NCBI GenBank assembly: GCA_949751835.1
Contig: CATKHK010000125.1
Coordinates: 1-64,000 of the forward strand
DNA: 64,000 bases
Direction: 5' to 3'
From: Blepharisma japonicum
Lineage: Eukaryota > Ciliophora > Heterotrichea > Heterotrichida > Blepharismidae
Shown here: in pieces, positions 10,106-21,971 of the stretch
Layout of the letters: each line of letters starts with the position of its first letter
Numbering within the stretch: the stretch's first letter is position 1
The notes under the pieces: model-generated
Told to the model about the DNA's origin: nothing
The model's database searches: none
What the model saw: only the letters and a program-made list of their open reading frames with translations
Made by a program: the position numbers and the translations under genes

Positions 10106-11115
10106 ATTGTTAAACTTATCAAAAATAAAATATATTTTACTAAATCCTTTTCATTTGTTATATATATAGATTTATTAAATTTTAGCTGCTAAATCTACAA
10201 ACTTTTAATAATTTTAAAAAGTAGCGACTTAAGATGATTTGAAGGGTCCCATTTTTGCGAGCACAATCCTCATTCTTCACAAACTTGCCCATTTTTTTTA
10301 GTTGTAATTTCTCTACATAGACTGATATCATTTTTGTAGCTGAAATTCAATTTATATGAATTTAAAAGCTCAAATCTCGATGTAGAACACATGGCACATC
10401 ATTATAGGGCAAAACTTCAGCTTTAGTGATCTCTGCGCAGGCTAATGTTGGATTTTCAAAGGTGCAACTGCATCACACCAGTAACCTGCATGAATGTAGC
10501 ATGATGAATAATTATTTGAATAATGAGATTGCGTTCAACCATCATGAATTGAAGAATGTTATAGTTCAAGACCTTCACTTGCCTTGATTTCATCCAGCAT
10601 GTCGTGTTTGGTGAATAATGATGCCTTAATTCAGATACTAAATTTATTTGTTTTAAATGCGATATAACTTATATGGCTTTTATTATAAATGTCTTTGCAG
10701 CCTGATATTTGCGTTTTTTCTAACAGAAATTTAATTTCAAATGTACAGCTATGCACACTTGTAGCTTGTATGTATAGTGAATTCTGCATAGGCTGATATT
10801 GGATTTTCAAATATGAAGCTGCGTTACACCTGTATCTGTATGATGTTGTGCATGATGAATAAATTTCACTTAATGCAAGACTTTTTCAGTAATTTTATTT
10901 TCAAGCCATAATTTCTAGGATGTTACATTTGGTGAATTATGATGATCTTATTCAGATAATCAGCTTATTTGCTTAAATCATGACGTGGCACACATGACGC
11001 ATCATTATGGAACAAAAGTCTTGGTTTAGGGATATCTGCACAGGCCGATATTGGATACTCAAAGATACAATTGCGTCATACCTGCAACCTGCATGGATGT
11101 TGTGCATGATGAATT
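10106..11115. repeat. duplicated non-coding block A with three internal modules
   Basis: This 1-kb stretch directly after TPR copy 2 is repeated after TPR copy 3 (13549-14552), same order and orientation, with roughly 85-90% identity by eye. Inside it a module built around CAGGCTGATATTGGATTTTC, a TGCAACTGCGTCACACCTG-like segment and GTGCATGATGAAT occurs three times (cores near 10438, 10791 and 11040). A second conserved segment, GGTGAATAATGATG...TTCAGATA...TTTATTTG, lies between modules. No long open frame is shared by the copies, so it is probably not coding. It could be a structured or regulatory tract, an untranslated RNA, or debris of an unknown element. Confidence 0.65.
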
Positions 11116-11185
11116 ATTGTTATTTAAATGAAAAATTGCTTTCTTGGGTTTCCTCTAAACATTTAATTTTATTTTTTATGAAAAA

Positions 11186-11690
11186 TCAATAAAATATTAC
11201 AATGATGAAATTAGAATCAAGCCAAAATTGTGCAGTTTATTAGGAAATAAAAGATTAGCTCTAGATAAATAAGAGAAAAGATAAGAAGTTATCGAATGCT
11301 TTAGAGAAACTGCCAGGATTTATCCAAGTGATACTGATGCATACAATGGCATAGGAAATATCTTCTATGATGAAAAAGATATATAATATTATAGCTATGC
11401 AACTAGAGCCAAATAAATGAAGCATTTTATATAAGCAAAGGAAATTCTCTATATAAGTCAGGCAAAAAGAGATGAAGCTATGGAATGCTATAAAGAAGCT
11501 ATTAGAGTTGATTCAAATCATGCTTATGATATAATCACATAGGGTATATCTTCTATAGTAAAAGAGATATAAAGAAGCAGTAAAACATTACAAAGATGCA
11601 ATTAGAATCGACCCAAACTCTGCATGCTATTATAAAAATAAGGAAAAGTTTTAGCTGATTTAGTTAGAAGATAAGAAATGCTTTGGTAAA
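11186..11690 (+). pseudogene. decayed TPR repeats of the same family
   Basis: Clear DNA and protein similarity to the TPR arrays of the neighbouring genes: DAYNGIGNIFYDE near 11335-11380, GDEAMECYKEAIRVDSNHAYD near 11465-11525 (with a frame change after it), and EAVKHYKDAIRIDPNSA near 11570-11630. TAA/TAG stops and frame changes occur every 50-100 bases. Only the TPR part is present; no zinc module or start is seen. It sits directly after repeat block A, so it was probably part of a fourth tandem copy. Confidence 0.75.
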
Positions 11691-12107
11691 GAATTTAAAA
11701 TAAGCCTTCTGCATCATGCGTAAGGCACCGATAATCTGAATTGACAGTTGGATATGTTTTTAAAAGCCTTTTAAACCCTGCTGACCTTAATCTCCATTCA
11801 ATTTAAGCTTCACTTATAGCAATCCAACACATAATATGGGTGATTTTACCTAGTGTTGACTTATCAGATTGCTATATATGCAAAAGAAATTTTATTAAAA
11901 TGCAAAAAATTAAATCTCCACAACTAAGAGAATAAAATGAATTATATAATAAAGTGAATTAATAGCTAAATTTTCTTTAGAGCTAGTTAATAATCACGTT
12001 TTAAGCTAAATTAAATTTGCAACAACTATTACTGAATTTCATGTAATCTGATGACCAATATAATTGACTTAGGAGTCTGAATTTAATGGAAAAATAATTG
12101 TAAGAAT
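11691..12107. other. intergenic; promoter region of TPR copy 3
   Basis: No gene seen. The last 45 bases (from about 12063) match the sequence before TPR copy 2 and mark the left boundary of the segmental duplication. Confidence 0.5.
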
Positions 12108-13508
12108 ATGAGCACCATCAAATGCAATTGGTCAGAATGTGACCAAGAAGTTGAGTTTTCATGCAACTGCGCTTCTTCTCATAAGTATTTTTGCAGAGAA
12201 CACTGTGAAAGCCATTGCATTTCTAGTAAAGGACCTCATAATTCCATCTCATTATTTCATGAGCCTGTTGAAGGCACAAAAGAAGCGATCCTTAGCTTTC
12301 TTGAAGTAGAAAAATCAAAAATCGAGGAAATAAAAGCAAATCTAATCGCTTCTTTTACTCAAACACTTTGCAGTTATAAAAATATTTTTAAACAAGTTTT
12401 AAAAGTAATCGACTCTGATTCCACAAAAATTGGCAGTTATGCCGAAAAAATCTGGAAAACACAAAAACTATCTAGATTAGAGAAAGATCCAGCTTTAAAT
12501 TTATTAGTTTTGCAATCAAATGATGCTGTTGATAGAGCAAAAATAATTTTTGAAGCATGATCAGCAAGTAGCATTGAGCTATTTTGTGAAATAGGAAGAC
12601 AAATTGATATAATTATCAAGTGCTTCGATGAAGAAAAGTTCAAATTTATTCCAGATAAAATACAATTTGACTTAAAAAACAATGAAATGGAAGAAAAATC
12701 CCCAAAACTCAAAAAGTATAAAGAAGCTATCAGAATTGATCCATATGATGCTGATGCATACTTTAGCATAGGAAATATCTTGAAAAATGAAAAGAGATAT
12801 AGCGAATCATTAAAATATTACGACGCCGCAATTACAATCAATCCATACTTTGCACTTTATTATACATATAAAGGAAATGCTCTATATCATTTAAACTGAG
12901 GAGATGAAGCTATGCAATGCTATAAAGAAGCTATCAGAATTGATCCAAATGATGATGATGCATACAATGGCATAGGAAATATCTTGAAAAATGAAAAGAG
13001 ATATCAAGAAGCAGTAAAACATTACAACGATGCAATTAGAATCAATCCAAATAAAGCACTTTATTATACAAATAAAGGAACTGCTCTAGATGAGTTAGGC
13101 AAAAGACTAGAAGCTAAGGAATGCCTTTTAAAAGCTATTAGAATTGATCCAAATGATGTTGATGCATACATTGGCATAGGAAATATCTTCTATGTTGAAG
13201 AGAGATATCGAGAAGCAATAAAATATTACAACGATGCAATTAGAATCAATCCAAATAATAGATATTATTATTATAATAAAGGATTAGCTCTTAAAGAGTC
13301 AGGCAGAAGAGATGAAGCTATGGAATGCTTTAAAGAAGCTATCAGAATTTCTCCAAGATATGTTGATGCATACAATGAAATAGGAAATATCTTGTATAAT
13401 GAAGAGAGATATGAAGAAGCAGTAAAATATTACAACGAAGCAATTAAAATCAATCCATATTATTGTACAAAGAAAGAAGATGCTCTTAGAAAGTTAGGCA
13501 GAAGATAA
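12108..13508 (+). CDS. zinc-module / coiled-coil / TPR-repeat protein, copy 3
   Basis: A 466-residue gene, ATG 12108, TAA 13506-13508. Two in-frame TGA codons (12558 and 12897) read as Trp keep it open; without that reading it would fall into three pieces. It carries the B-box-like module (CNWSEC, FSCNC, CREHCESHC), the helical region and about seven TPR units. Its final TAA replaces a GAA codon present in the paralogues (RREEAMECF), and the paralogous reading continues for 12 more codons to TAA 13545-13547, so this copy has lost its last TPR helix by a nonsense change. It is probably still a functional protein, but recent decay is possible. Confidence 0.8.
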
Positions 13509-13548
13509 GAAGCTATGGAATGCTTTAACAGAGCTACAAAATTATAAA

Positions 13549-14552
13549 TTGTTTAATCTTATCAAAAATAAAATATATTTTACTAGATCCCTTTTATTTA
13601 TTATATTATATAGATTATTAAAAACTTTTAATAATTATAAAATATAGCGACTTATGGTGACTTGAACGGGTCCTATTTTTGCTAGCACAATCCACATTCT
13701 TCACAGACTTGCCCATTTTTTTCTTAGCAGTAATTTCTCTATATAGGCTGATATAATTTTTAGCTGAAATTCAATTTATGTGAATTAAATTGCTCAAAAC
13801 ACGAAGTAGAAAACATGGCACATCATTATAGGACAAATCTTCAGCTTTAGTGAATTCTGCGCAGGCTAATATTGGATTTTCAAAGGTGCAACTGCATCAC
13901 ACCAGTAACCTGCATGAATGTATGCATGACGAATAATTATTTCAATAATGAGATTGCGCTACACCTGCAGCTTGCACCAGCATGAATTGAAGCATTTATA
14001 GTTCGAAATCTTCACTTGTCTTGATTTCATCCAGCATGTCGTGTTTGGTGATTAATGATGACTTAATTCAGATGCTAAATTTATTTGTTTTAAATGTGAT
14101 ATAACTTATATGGCTTTTATTATAAATGTCTTTGCAGCCTAATATTTGCATTTTTTCTAACAGAAATTTAATTTCAAATGTACAGCTATGCACACTTGTA
14201 GTTTGTATATATTAGTGAATTCTGCATAGGCTGATATTGGATTTTCAAATATGAAGCTGCGTCAACCTGTATCTGCATGACGTTGTGCATGACGAATAAA
14301 TTTCACTTAATACAAGACTTCTTCAGTAATTTCATTTTCAAGCCATAATTTCTAGGATGTTACATTTTGTGAATCATAATGATCTTATTCAGATAAGCGG
14401 CTTATTTACTTAAAGCATGATGTTGCGCACATGACGCATCATTATGAAACAAAAATCTTGCTTTAGGAATATCTGCACAGGCCGATATTGGATACTCAAA
14501 GATGCAACTGTGTCACACCTACAATCTGTATGGATGCTGTGCATGATGAATT
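13549..14552. repeat. duplicated non-coding block B with three internal modules
   Basis: Second copy of the block at 10106-11115, again placed directly after a TPR gene. The three module cores are near 13863, 14227 and 14478, with spacing 364 and 251 bases against 353 and 249 in block A. The near-equal spacing shows that the internal triplication came before the block duplication. A short open frame from 14488 is not preserved in block A and is not called. Confidence 0.65.
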
Positions 14553-15260
14553 TTCAGTAAACTTGAATAAGTTAATCAAAATAGTAAACTCTGCCATCCA
14601 AAATTTCATTTCAGTCCTTTTTATTTTGCGAATTAGGATGCTTGGAACAAAAATACTGGCACATATCAATCACAAAATAGTATAAGTTTTTAATCAAAAT
14701 AAGTGCAACTCTTTTTGCTAACTACTATTACTTCATTTTTTGCTAGGAAAATATCAAAGTATTATATATCAAGCTGTAGAATCGCGGATAGTATGCACTT
14801 TGAAGGCTTATTTATTGGTTTTAGCTTGCATTCATTACACAGCTTGATTCTCTAGTTGACTCATATGCTATTTTAATTTCATCAAACTGGTTATTTTGCA
14901 TATCGCGAGAATTAGTATTATATTCTTGTTTATTGATAAAACAGTTGAGCACTATTTTCATAATTTTACTTTACACTTGCATTTGCTAATTGTTGCAACG
15001 ATTTTCAGAAAAAGTATGTGTATTAATGCTCAATACCAAGCATATATATAATACTGTAGTTTTTCATTAATAATTATAATAAATCACTTTTAATTCTATT
15101 AAAGCTATCTTGCATTCTAAAATTTTATAATTAAATTATATTTTTTCTGCAATTAAACTTATTGTAAATTGATTTCCAGAGCTATATAAAATTAAAAAAG
15201 TATTAGTAAATAAGAGCGTAATATTATAAATTATGTTTATTTTAACTTTTTAATTTAATT
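14553..15260. other. intergenic, nothing recognised
   Basis: About 700 bases of AT-rich DNA past the end of block B. I see no gene, RNA or repeat that I can support. Confidence 0.5.
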
Positions 15261-15777
15261 TTAGGGCCTGAGCTGTGAAATTGTAATGGCTATCGTTTTT
15301 TGAAACTCCACAACTTCTTCAACTATTTGATGTATTAATTTGATGGAAGTGGATTCACATGAGTTTATGCTTTGAACAGCTCTTTTAAGTAATCGTGAAT
15401 GCTGCTCTTTAACTACTGCCGCTTTCTCATTAATCTCCTTGAGCAATCCAGGATTATTTGAAAATCCGCTTTCGAGTTCCCGAAGTTCTTCTTTAAAGTT
15501 AACAGCGCTTTTCTGCAATTCAGAAAGCTTTCCAAGCAATTCAATGCTAACTTGGATTGCTTCTTCTATTGTTCCATTTTCACGCATTAAATCATAAGCT
15601 CTATTGAAATTCTCGAGAGCTTCTGTTTCTTGTCCTAAATCATTGAGTATATATGCACAATAATATCAAGGGTTAATATTATCTGGGTCGAGTTCAATTG
15701 ATTTATTAAAGCACTCCATCGCCTCATTGCTTCTTCCTAAATCACTAAGAACAACTCCTTTATTATTGTGCTCTTCA
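15261..15777 (-). pseudogene. 5'-truncated TPR / coiled-coil protein
   Basis: Reading leftwards from about 15777 the frame gives NNKGVVLSDLGRSNEAMECF, NKSIELDPDNINPWYYCAYIL (TGA as Trp), then LNDLGQETEALENFNRAYDL, i.e. about one and a half TPR pairs, followed by a coiled-coil tail of about 110 residues ending in TAA at 15261. No ATG precedes the first TPR in this frame; the open frame runs on rightwards into the region upstream of Rpt4 with no family sequence. The TPRs are less uniform than those of the tandem family. Either a 5'-truncated relic or a gene whose first exon I cannot find. Confidence 0.5.
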
Positions 15778-16119
15778 AAAATGGAGAAAAAAATCAAAGT
15801 ACTGGCAACTCGAGGCCCAGGATTTATAAAAGCACTGTGTGCTCTGTTTTTGAGTCTTACAAGTGAAGTTGTAAAAAGAGACTTGGCAGAAAAATAGGTT
15901 AGGAAATATTTACAACTAACTATAGTAGAATTATTAGGCTGTAATCAAAATTTTGATTTGATAGGCAATCCAGCAGGTGCAAAAAAAATTATAACTTCCT
16001 ATCATGTGAGTTTAAAAACCCATCTTTCCAATCCTTATTATTTTGCAGAGCATGAAATTCTTATTTTCATCATAATTATGATTTTTATAATTCAGATATT
16101 TAATTTATTTATAGCTAAA

Positions 16120-17286
16120 ATGGATGAGAGGCAAAATCTAATTGCAAAATATATTCAGAAAAAGGCAGAGCATGACGAGCTCGAACAAAAGGTTAATGCT
16201 TTAAAAGAAACAGTCATAAAACAGAAGCAAGAATTTGCAAAGACAGAGGATGATTTGAAAGCGATTCAAAATGCTGGTCTTATAATAGGAGAAGTTCTCA
16301 AACAAATTGATGACGAAAAATACATAGTAAAAGCTTCAAATGGTCCTAGATATGTTGTGGGTGCTAGGCCAAAGCTTGATAAAGCATTATTAAAGCCAGG
16401 CACAAGGGTTTCGTTAGACATGACGACACTGACAATAATGCAAAAACTCCCTCGTGAAGTCGATCCCATGGTTTTCAACATGATGAACGAAAATCCAGGC
16501 GACGTACCATATTCCTCTGTCGGTGGGCTCTCTGAGCAGCTTCGAGAGCTTCGAGAAGCCATCGAACTCCCCATCACAAATCCTGAACTATTCCAACGAG
16601 TCGGAATCAAAACCCCCAAAGGAGTCCTTCTATATGGCCCTCCAGGTACCGGCAAAACTCTAATAGCTCGTGCATTAGCCTGCAACGTTGAAGCAAAATT
16701 TATGAAAGTTGTCGCTTCAGCAATTGTTGATAAATATATAGGAGAAAGTGCAAGAGTTATCAGAGAAATGTTTGCATATGCCAGAGAGCATCAGCCCTGC
16801 ATTATTTTTATGGATGAAATCGATGCTATAGGTGGAAAAAGATTTTCAGAAGGTACTTCAGCTGATAGAGAAATACAGAGAACGCTTATGGAGCTACTAA
16901 ATCAGCTGGATGGGTTTGATGAGCTGGGAAAGGTGAAAATGGTAATGGCAACTAATAGACCTGATGTGCTTGACCCTGCACTGTTAAGACCTGGAAGATT
17001 GGACAGAAAAATTGAAATTCCACTACCAAATGAGGTTGCCAGGGTTGATATTTTGAAAATCCATGCAAGACCTATCAGGAAAAGTGCTGAAATTGATTAT
17101 GAAGCTGTGGCAAAATTGTGCGAAGGGTTTAATGGAGCAGATATGAGAAATGTTTGCACAGAGGCAGGGATGTTTGCAATTAGGGAGATGAGGGATCATG
17201 TTGACCATGAAGATTTTATGAAAGCTGCGAGAAAGATCAAGGATGCAAAGAAACTTGAAGGAAAAATTGATTATAACCCAGTATAA
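16120..17286 (+). CDS. RPT4: 26S proteasome regulatory ATPase Rpt4 (PSMC6)
   Basis: A 388-residue AAA ATPase of the proteasome base ring; human PSMC6 has 389. The start is taken at 16120 ([12 protein letters not shown]), which aligns with the family N-terminus; the open frame extends about 54 codons upstream but without an ATG and with unrelated sequence. Visible parts in order: N-terminal coiled coil (1-50), OB-fold region ([22 protein letters not shown]), Walker A GPPGTGKT at 173-180, Walker B with D232-E233 ([14 protein letters not shown]), the arginine-finger region ([17 protein letters not shown]) and a helical C-domain. The sequence [19 protein letters not shown] and the ending LDYxPV-like IDYNPV fit Rpt4 rather than Rpt1-3, 5 or 6. 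It unfolds and feeds ubiquitylated substrates to the 20S core. Confidence 0.97.
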   Translation: MDERQNLIAKYIQKKAEHDELEQKVNALKETVIKQKQEFAKTEDDLKAIQNAGLIIGEVLKQIDDEKYIVKASNGPRYVVGARPKLDKALLKPGTRVSLDMTTLTIMQKLPREVDPMVFNMMNENPGDVPYSSVGGLSEQLRELREAIELPITNPELFQRVGIKTPKGVLLYGPPGTGKTLIARALACNVEAKFMKVVASAIVDKYIGESARVIREMFAYAREHQPCIIFMDEIDAIGGKRFSEGTSADREIQRTLMELLNQLDGFDELGKVKMVMATNRPDVLDPALLRPGRLDRKIEIPLPNEVARVDILKIHARPIRKSAEIDYEAVAKLCEGFNGADMRNVCTEAGMFAIREMRDHVDHEDFMKAARKIKDAKKLEGKIDYNPV

Positions 17287-17541
17287 TTAAAGATATTGGC
17301 TGCCCACAGTAGTAATAATAATATTTTTTATAACTGTAAAGACCTAGCTATCTGGAATAATGGCTGTGAAGGCTTATTCTTAAAAGGTTCTAGAGCTGAG
17401 GATGTAAATAATCTCATAAGTATTATAAGCTACTGCAAGATATTCAAATATATATTTGGACATTGTTAACTTATTTAAGTTTAACCTATTAGCTTAATCT
17501 TCTTGCAATTATCTTAAATTATTTATTAGCCAAAAAAAATA

Positions 17542-18642
17542 CTAGATTAAATATAAAGCGACGAGCGTAATGAAAGCTTTTTCAGCCCAGCTATCATATT
17601 CAGAAAAAACATATTCTGGATCAAACAAATCTAAACTTGCAGCACAACTGTCGATAGCTCCAGATTGATACAAAACCCAATACTTGGTTTGGTTTATCAT
17701 ATTATAATACCATTCCCACTGGTTATCAGTAATTGCACCACAGTCATAAAGTGTATCCACATCATCAGTGTGTGCATACCACCCTGAACAAGCTGAAGTA
17801 TTATACTGCATCACATAAAAAACTTCTTTCGTGTTATTTTCTACCATGCTCATATAACTTCCACAGTATCCTGTATCTTGATGCACCCCATCACATAAGC
17901 AAGGCTCAGTATCTATTCGTTCATTGCTATTCACGTAGTAATAGTCACATGTATCTCCAATATTACATTTATAAGGATATTCAATAGATTTCCCATCTAT
18001 TAATACCTCAATAGCATCACAATACCCTCCCCGTGCAATATGTGTTTCACAAAACTTTTTATCTCCCGTTTTTTCGCCTACTTCTAATGTAAAAATTCCT
18101 GTGCAGACCTCATAGTTGCATCCATAGCCAATCGGGCATTGATTATCATAAGTGCAACTTCCTCCAGCGGCAACTGAAGCGGTGCATTTTGAAGTAGTCT
18201 TGTCACAATAAAACCCAGCCATGCAGACTTCATCTGAAGTGCAAACCCCAACTAAGACACCTTGGCACATGTTTTCTTCACAAGATCCAGATACACATTG
18301 GGTGCTGTTGCAGCAGCCTTGTCCTGTGTATAAAGTGTTTTCGCTTAAGGTTGTATTGCATTTAAATGAAACAGTAGGGACATCTCCAATTGAGACTGGA
18401 TAGCAGTATGTGTTGGTTCATGAGTTTGTTAAGGATGAAAGCTGATCAGATATAGAGCAGGCTGATCCTGATGTGCAAGGCGTAATTGAGACTGATTTAT
18501 TGGCGTCATTTGTTTGGAGACAATATAGGCTTGTTTCAGTATCGCATTGGATTGTGTAGCAGTTGGAGTCTGTGAGAGAAAATGAGAGAGAAATTAAAGT
18601 TTGGAAGAAAATTACAAATTTTTGCATTTTTTTATTATGCAT
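17542..18642 (-). CDS. secreted Cys-rich protein with Dickkopf-like cysteine spacing
   Basis: A 366-residue single-exon gene, ATG 18642, TAG 17542, with one in-frame TGA (Trp) near residue 75. A signal peptide is evident (KFVIFFQTLISLSFSLTDS), and a second Met at residue 6 is an alternative start. The body is rich in Cys with C-x6-C...CxxG-xC spacing such as CTSDEVCMAGFYC, GGSCTYDNQCPIGYGC, which is the pattern of Dickkopf N-terminal-type domains that ciliates have in many copies. A short hydrophobic C-terminus (FITLVALYLI) may direct lipid anchoring. The gene at 23527-24597 has the same layout and is a likely paralogue. Ligand or role unknown. Confidence 0.75.
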
Positions 18643-18812
18643 ATGAAATATTTAATAAATTTCTATCTCAAAAAAATTAATAATCTAGTTATATAACATT
18701 TTAGCATCCACACTCAAAAACCAAATCATAGCTATCCAAATTTTAATTTAGACTTTGCTATTTTAACTGAGAAATCTCTCTATTAAATTAATACATCAAG
18801 CATTTTAATAAA

Positions 18813-21800
18813 ATGGAGCATATCAAAATCGTAGAAAAGCATATTAGATATTTTCCCGAAAGCTGGGACGCTTATGATGTTAGAAATTACTTGATGGCCT
18901 ACGGAACCGTTCTTAGAGTAAATATCAATTCAAATAAGACTGCTATAGCAATCTTTGATAGTAGAAACTTAGATCCCATACTTACAGAATCAAAAGATTA
19001 CAGAAATACTGATAATGGGATTGTTATAGCCTACAGAGAAGGATCCCCATTTCACCAAAAAGAGCAAATTCCTCATGCATTCGCTTCAGAGATCTCTGTA
19101 GGCTTTGCTTATCATGATGGAATTCAGACATATTTTGTCCCGAAATCTTCAATTGAAGGCGTCACGGTCTGCAAAATATGGCCGAAGAGAAAAAAATTTG
19201 CCTTTCAGTTTTATAAGGAAGGGACTGAATATTTAATGTCCTGGCACGTCAACCAAGTCTTTCATTGGAAATACAAAGAGTCTGATGATTACTATAAAGT
19301 CTATGTAAGAGGCTCCAAGCCTCCAAAAATCTATAGAAAGGAAACTAAGGACAAGAAAAGAGCTGAATACTGAACAATTGACATGCTGGAGCCTAATTGA
19401 AAGAGAACCACCAATATTTTCCCTGAGTTCACTGATTTTCTTTTATTTGAGCTCAAAAGATTTGCACTGAAGATCAAGATCCCTAAGGACAAGATGTGAG
19501 ATTTGATAGCGTATATGGTTTCTCAAAGCCCTAAAGAAGTATTTAAACCTTGTGGCTCAATGCCAGATGACAAAACGATGGAACCATTTATAACCTTTGA
19601 AGAATTTAACGCGTTAGATATCCACTTCAAGATTAAATTCCTGTTTTACAGTGTTATTAGCCTAGGATATGCTACAATATTCGACTTAAACCGAGACTTT
19701 TTGAATAGGATTAAGACTTGGGATGAGTCAAGACTCTTTTATACCCTTTTCAAAATTCTTGGTGAGCAAGAGCGCATGTGTCCAAAGAGCATCTCAAATT
19801 TTATTCAGAAATTTACAGCTCTTTATGAAAGACTTCAAGATGTGCCTATAAAGAGTATTGAAGCGTATAATGACCTCATAGGCAGAGTTGTAGTAACCCC
19901 AACGATGTTCTATGTAATAGGTGGAGAGTATGGCCAGCTGAACAGAATAACGAGGGATTTTGCAATAAATAGAGACAATTTTTTACGTCTGTCGTTTGCA
20001 GAAGAAAACATGGATAAGCTCTATGTTGACTCAAAAGATATGAAGCTAAGGATCAAAAGGTTTTTGAAGTGCTTCCCACTATTAGGCAAAAATTTCGAAA
20101 TTCTAGGCTATAGCAAGTCTCAGCTGAAAAACCAAATTACATGGATGCTATGTCCTGAGGAAGTTTCTGCAAATGAAATTCGGAGCACATTAGGAGACTT
20201 TTCTAAAATAAGGATACCAGGGAAATACACCACAAGGGTAGGGCAATGCTTTGCCTCATCTATATATATGCTAACTCTTTCACAAGATCAAATTGAAGAA
20301 ATTGATGATATTGAGCATGATGGCTATAACTTTAGTGACGGGATTGGAAAAATCTCTCCAGAGCTAGCTCATGAAATTAATTTAGTTGCAAGCAAAGACA
20401 GCACAGCTTTTCAATTTAGAATGGGAGGGTACAAAGGAGTAGTTGCAATTGATGATAGACTGGAGGGGAGAAAACTACAGCTTAGACCAAGCGTCAAGAA
20501 ATTCCAATCAAATCATCTCGAATTTGAGCTACTTAATACTGCAGAATACAGGCATGGCCATTTAAACAAGCAGCTTATAATGCTTTTAAGCACTTTAGGA
20601 GTCCCAGACAGAGTTTTTCTAGAATTACTAGAAGAAGCTTTTCAGTCTATTGATAACAATTGCAAAGAATACATCTTAGATGTATCAAAAACCAAGAATT
20701 CCACTCGAATTAAAGGAGTTCAATGCTTAGAAAAGGCCATGGATTACCCAAATGAGCCTGTTGCATGTCAAATTAGGAATACTCTGAAGCAAAATGTGAT
20801 GCTTGACTTGAAGAAAAAACAAAGAATATGGGTTAACCACTCAGGGATCCTAATGGGTGCACTGGATGAAAAAGGAGAACTAGAATATGGAGAAGTTTTT
20901 ATTCAAATTATAGGAGAAGGCAACAATTTCGTGCTTGAAGGTCCAGTCGTCGTTGGGAAAAACCCATGCTTGCACCCAGGAGACATCAGAGTACTAGCCG
21001 CTGTCAATAAGCCTAGCTTGCACCACTTAAAAAACGTCATCGTTTTTCCTCAAAATGGTCCAAGGCCACATCAAAATGAGTGTAGTGGCTCAGACTTAGA
21101 CGGGGATTTGTACTTTGTCTCATGGGATTCTCGATTAATTCCTCCAAAGGTAATTGACCCTATGAAATATGATATTGATACTCCCCAGAAAAAAAAGAGA
21201 AAATTCAATCATAATACCCTCATCAAGTTCTTTGTCAAATATGCAGCTTATGAAGTTTTAGGGAAGATTGACACTTTTCATTTAGCGCTGGCTGATAAAA
21301 GTGAGAAATATGCACTAGACAGAAAATGCATTGAGCTCTGCAAAATGCATGCGACTGCTGTGGATTTTGCGAATAATGGCATTGTAATAGAAATTCCTGA
21401 GAACTTTAGACCTAGTCAGTATCCAGATTTTATGGAGCAAGACGAAGACAGGACATACAGATCGGAGAAAGTATTGGGACTTTTATATAGGCAAATAAAT
21501 CAGCAGCTGGAAAGAGTTCCTGAGCTTGATAAAAGCATTCTTTTCCCATATGATGAGGAGCATAAAGAAAAGGCCAAAGAGTTATTTAAGGAGTATAAAG
21601 AGGTAGTTGACTCCACAACTAAAAAGTATAGCCTGAGGAGTGAAATAGAATTTCTTATAGGCCAGAGGTTGGCGAGTTCAAGGCCTATTTTTGACATGCC
21701 TGGAATGAGTACAAGAGAGTTCGGAGAAATGCTTATTGATACTTCAAATAAATTGGTAGAAAGCCTTAGGCAGAAATTTGAAGATGACCCATCACTTGAA

Positions 21801-21902
21801 TTGGCTTCGGCTTGTTATGCTTTGCCAGAGGCTCAAGATTATAAGGCTTTTCCTTGGATTGTATGTGGCAGTGAAATTCTACAGTTAAAGCGTAATCATT
21901 AA
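18813..21902 (+). CDS. RDR: RNA-dependent RNA polymerase, cellular RDR type
   Basis: A 1029-residue gene kept open by two TGA=Trp codons (19371 and 19498). The catalytic motif D761-L-D763-G-D765 is intact in a typical setting (ECSGSDLDGDLYFVSWD), and other RDR landmarks are present: FSDGIGKIS near residue 510, LQLRPSVKKF near 555, and GPVVVGKNPCLHPGDIRVL near 710-730. The first ~90 residues look like an RRM-type fold (VEKHIRYFPESWDAYDVRNYL, GTVLRVNI), as at the start of plant RDRs. Such enzymes copy single-stranded RNA into dsRNA for Dicer; in ciliates they supply siRNAs and may act in genome defence or DNA elimination. The length is normal for the family (about 1000-1200). Confidence 0.95.
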
Positions 21903-21971
21903 GTTTAATCAACATTTATGAATCTTAAATTTTCATTAGTATACTAAAATTATTCCCAAAAACTCTATTTC

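Noticed and set aside
10106-11115. Terminal-repeat transposon as source of the non-coding block
   Set aside because: No inverted terminal repeats, target-site duplications or transposase-like frame found; only unequal internal repeats.
14488-14685. 65-residue open frame at the end of block B
   Set aside because: Not kept in the sister block and no protein-like conservation.
15958-16119. N-terminal extension of Rpt4 by 54 residues with a hydrophobic stretch
   Set aside because: It begins with TTG, has no ATG, and aligns with nothing in the family; the Met at 16120 matches the PSMC6 start.
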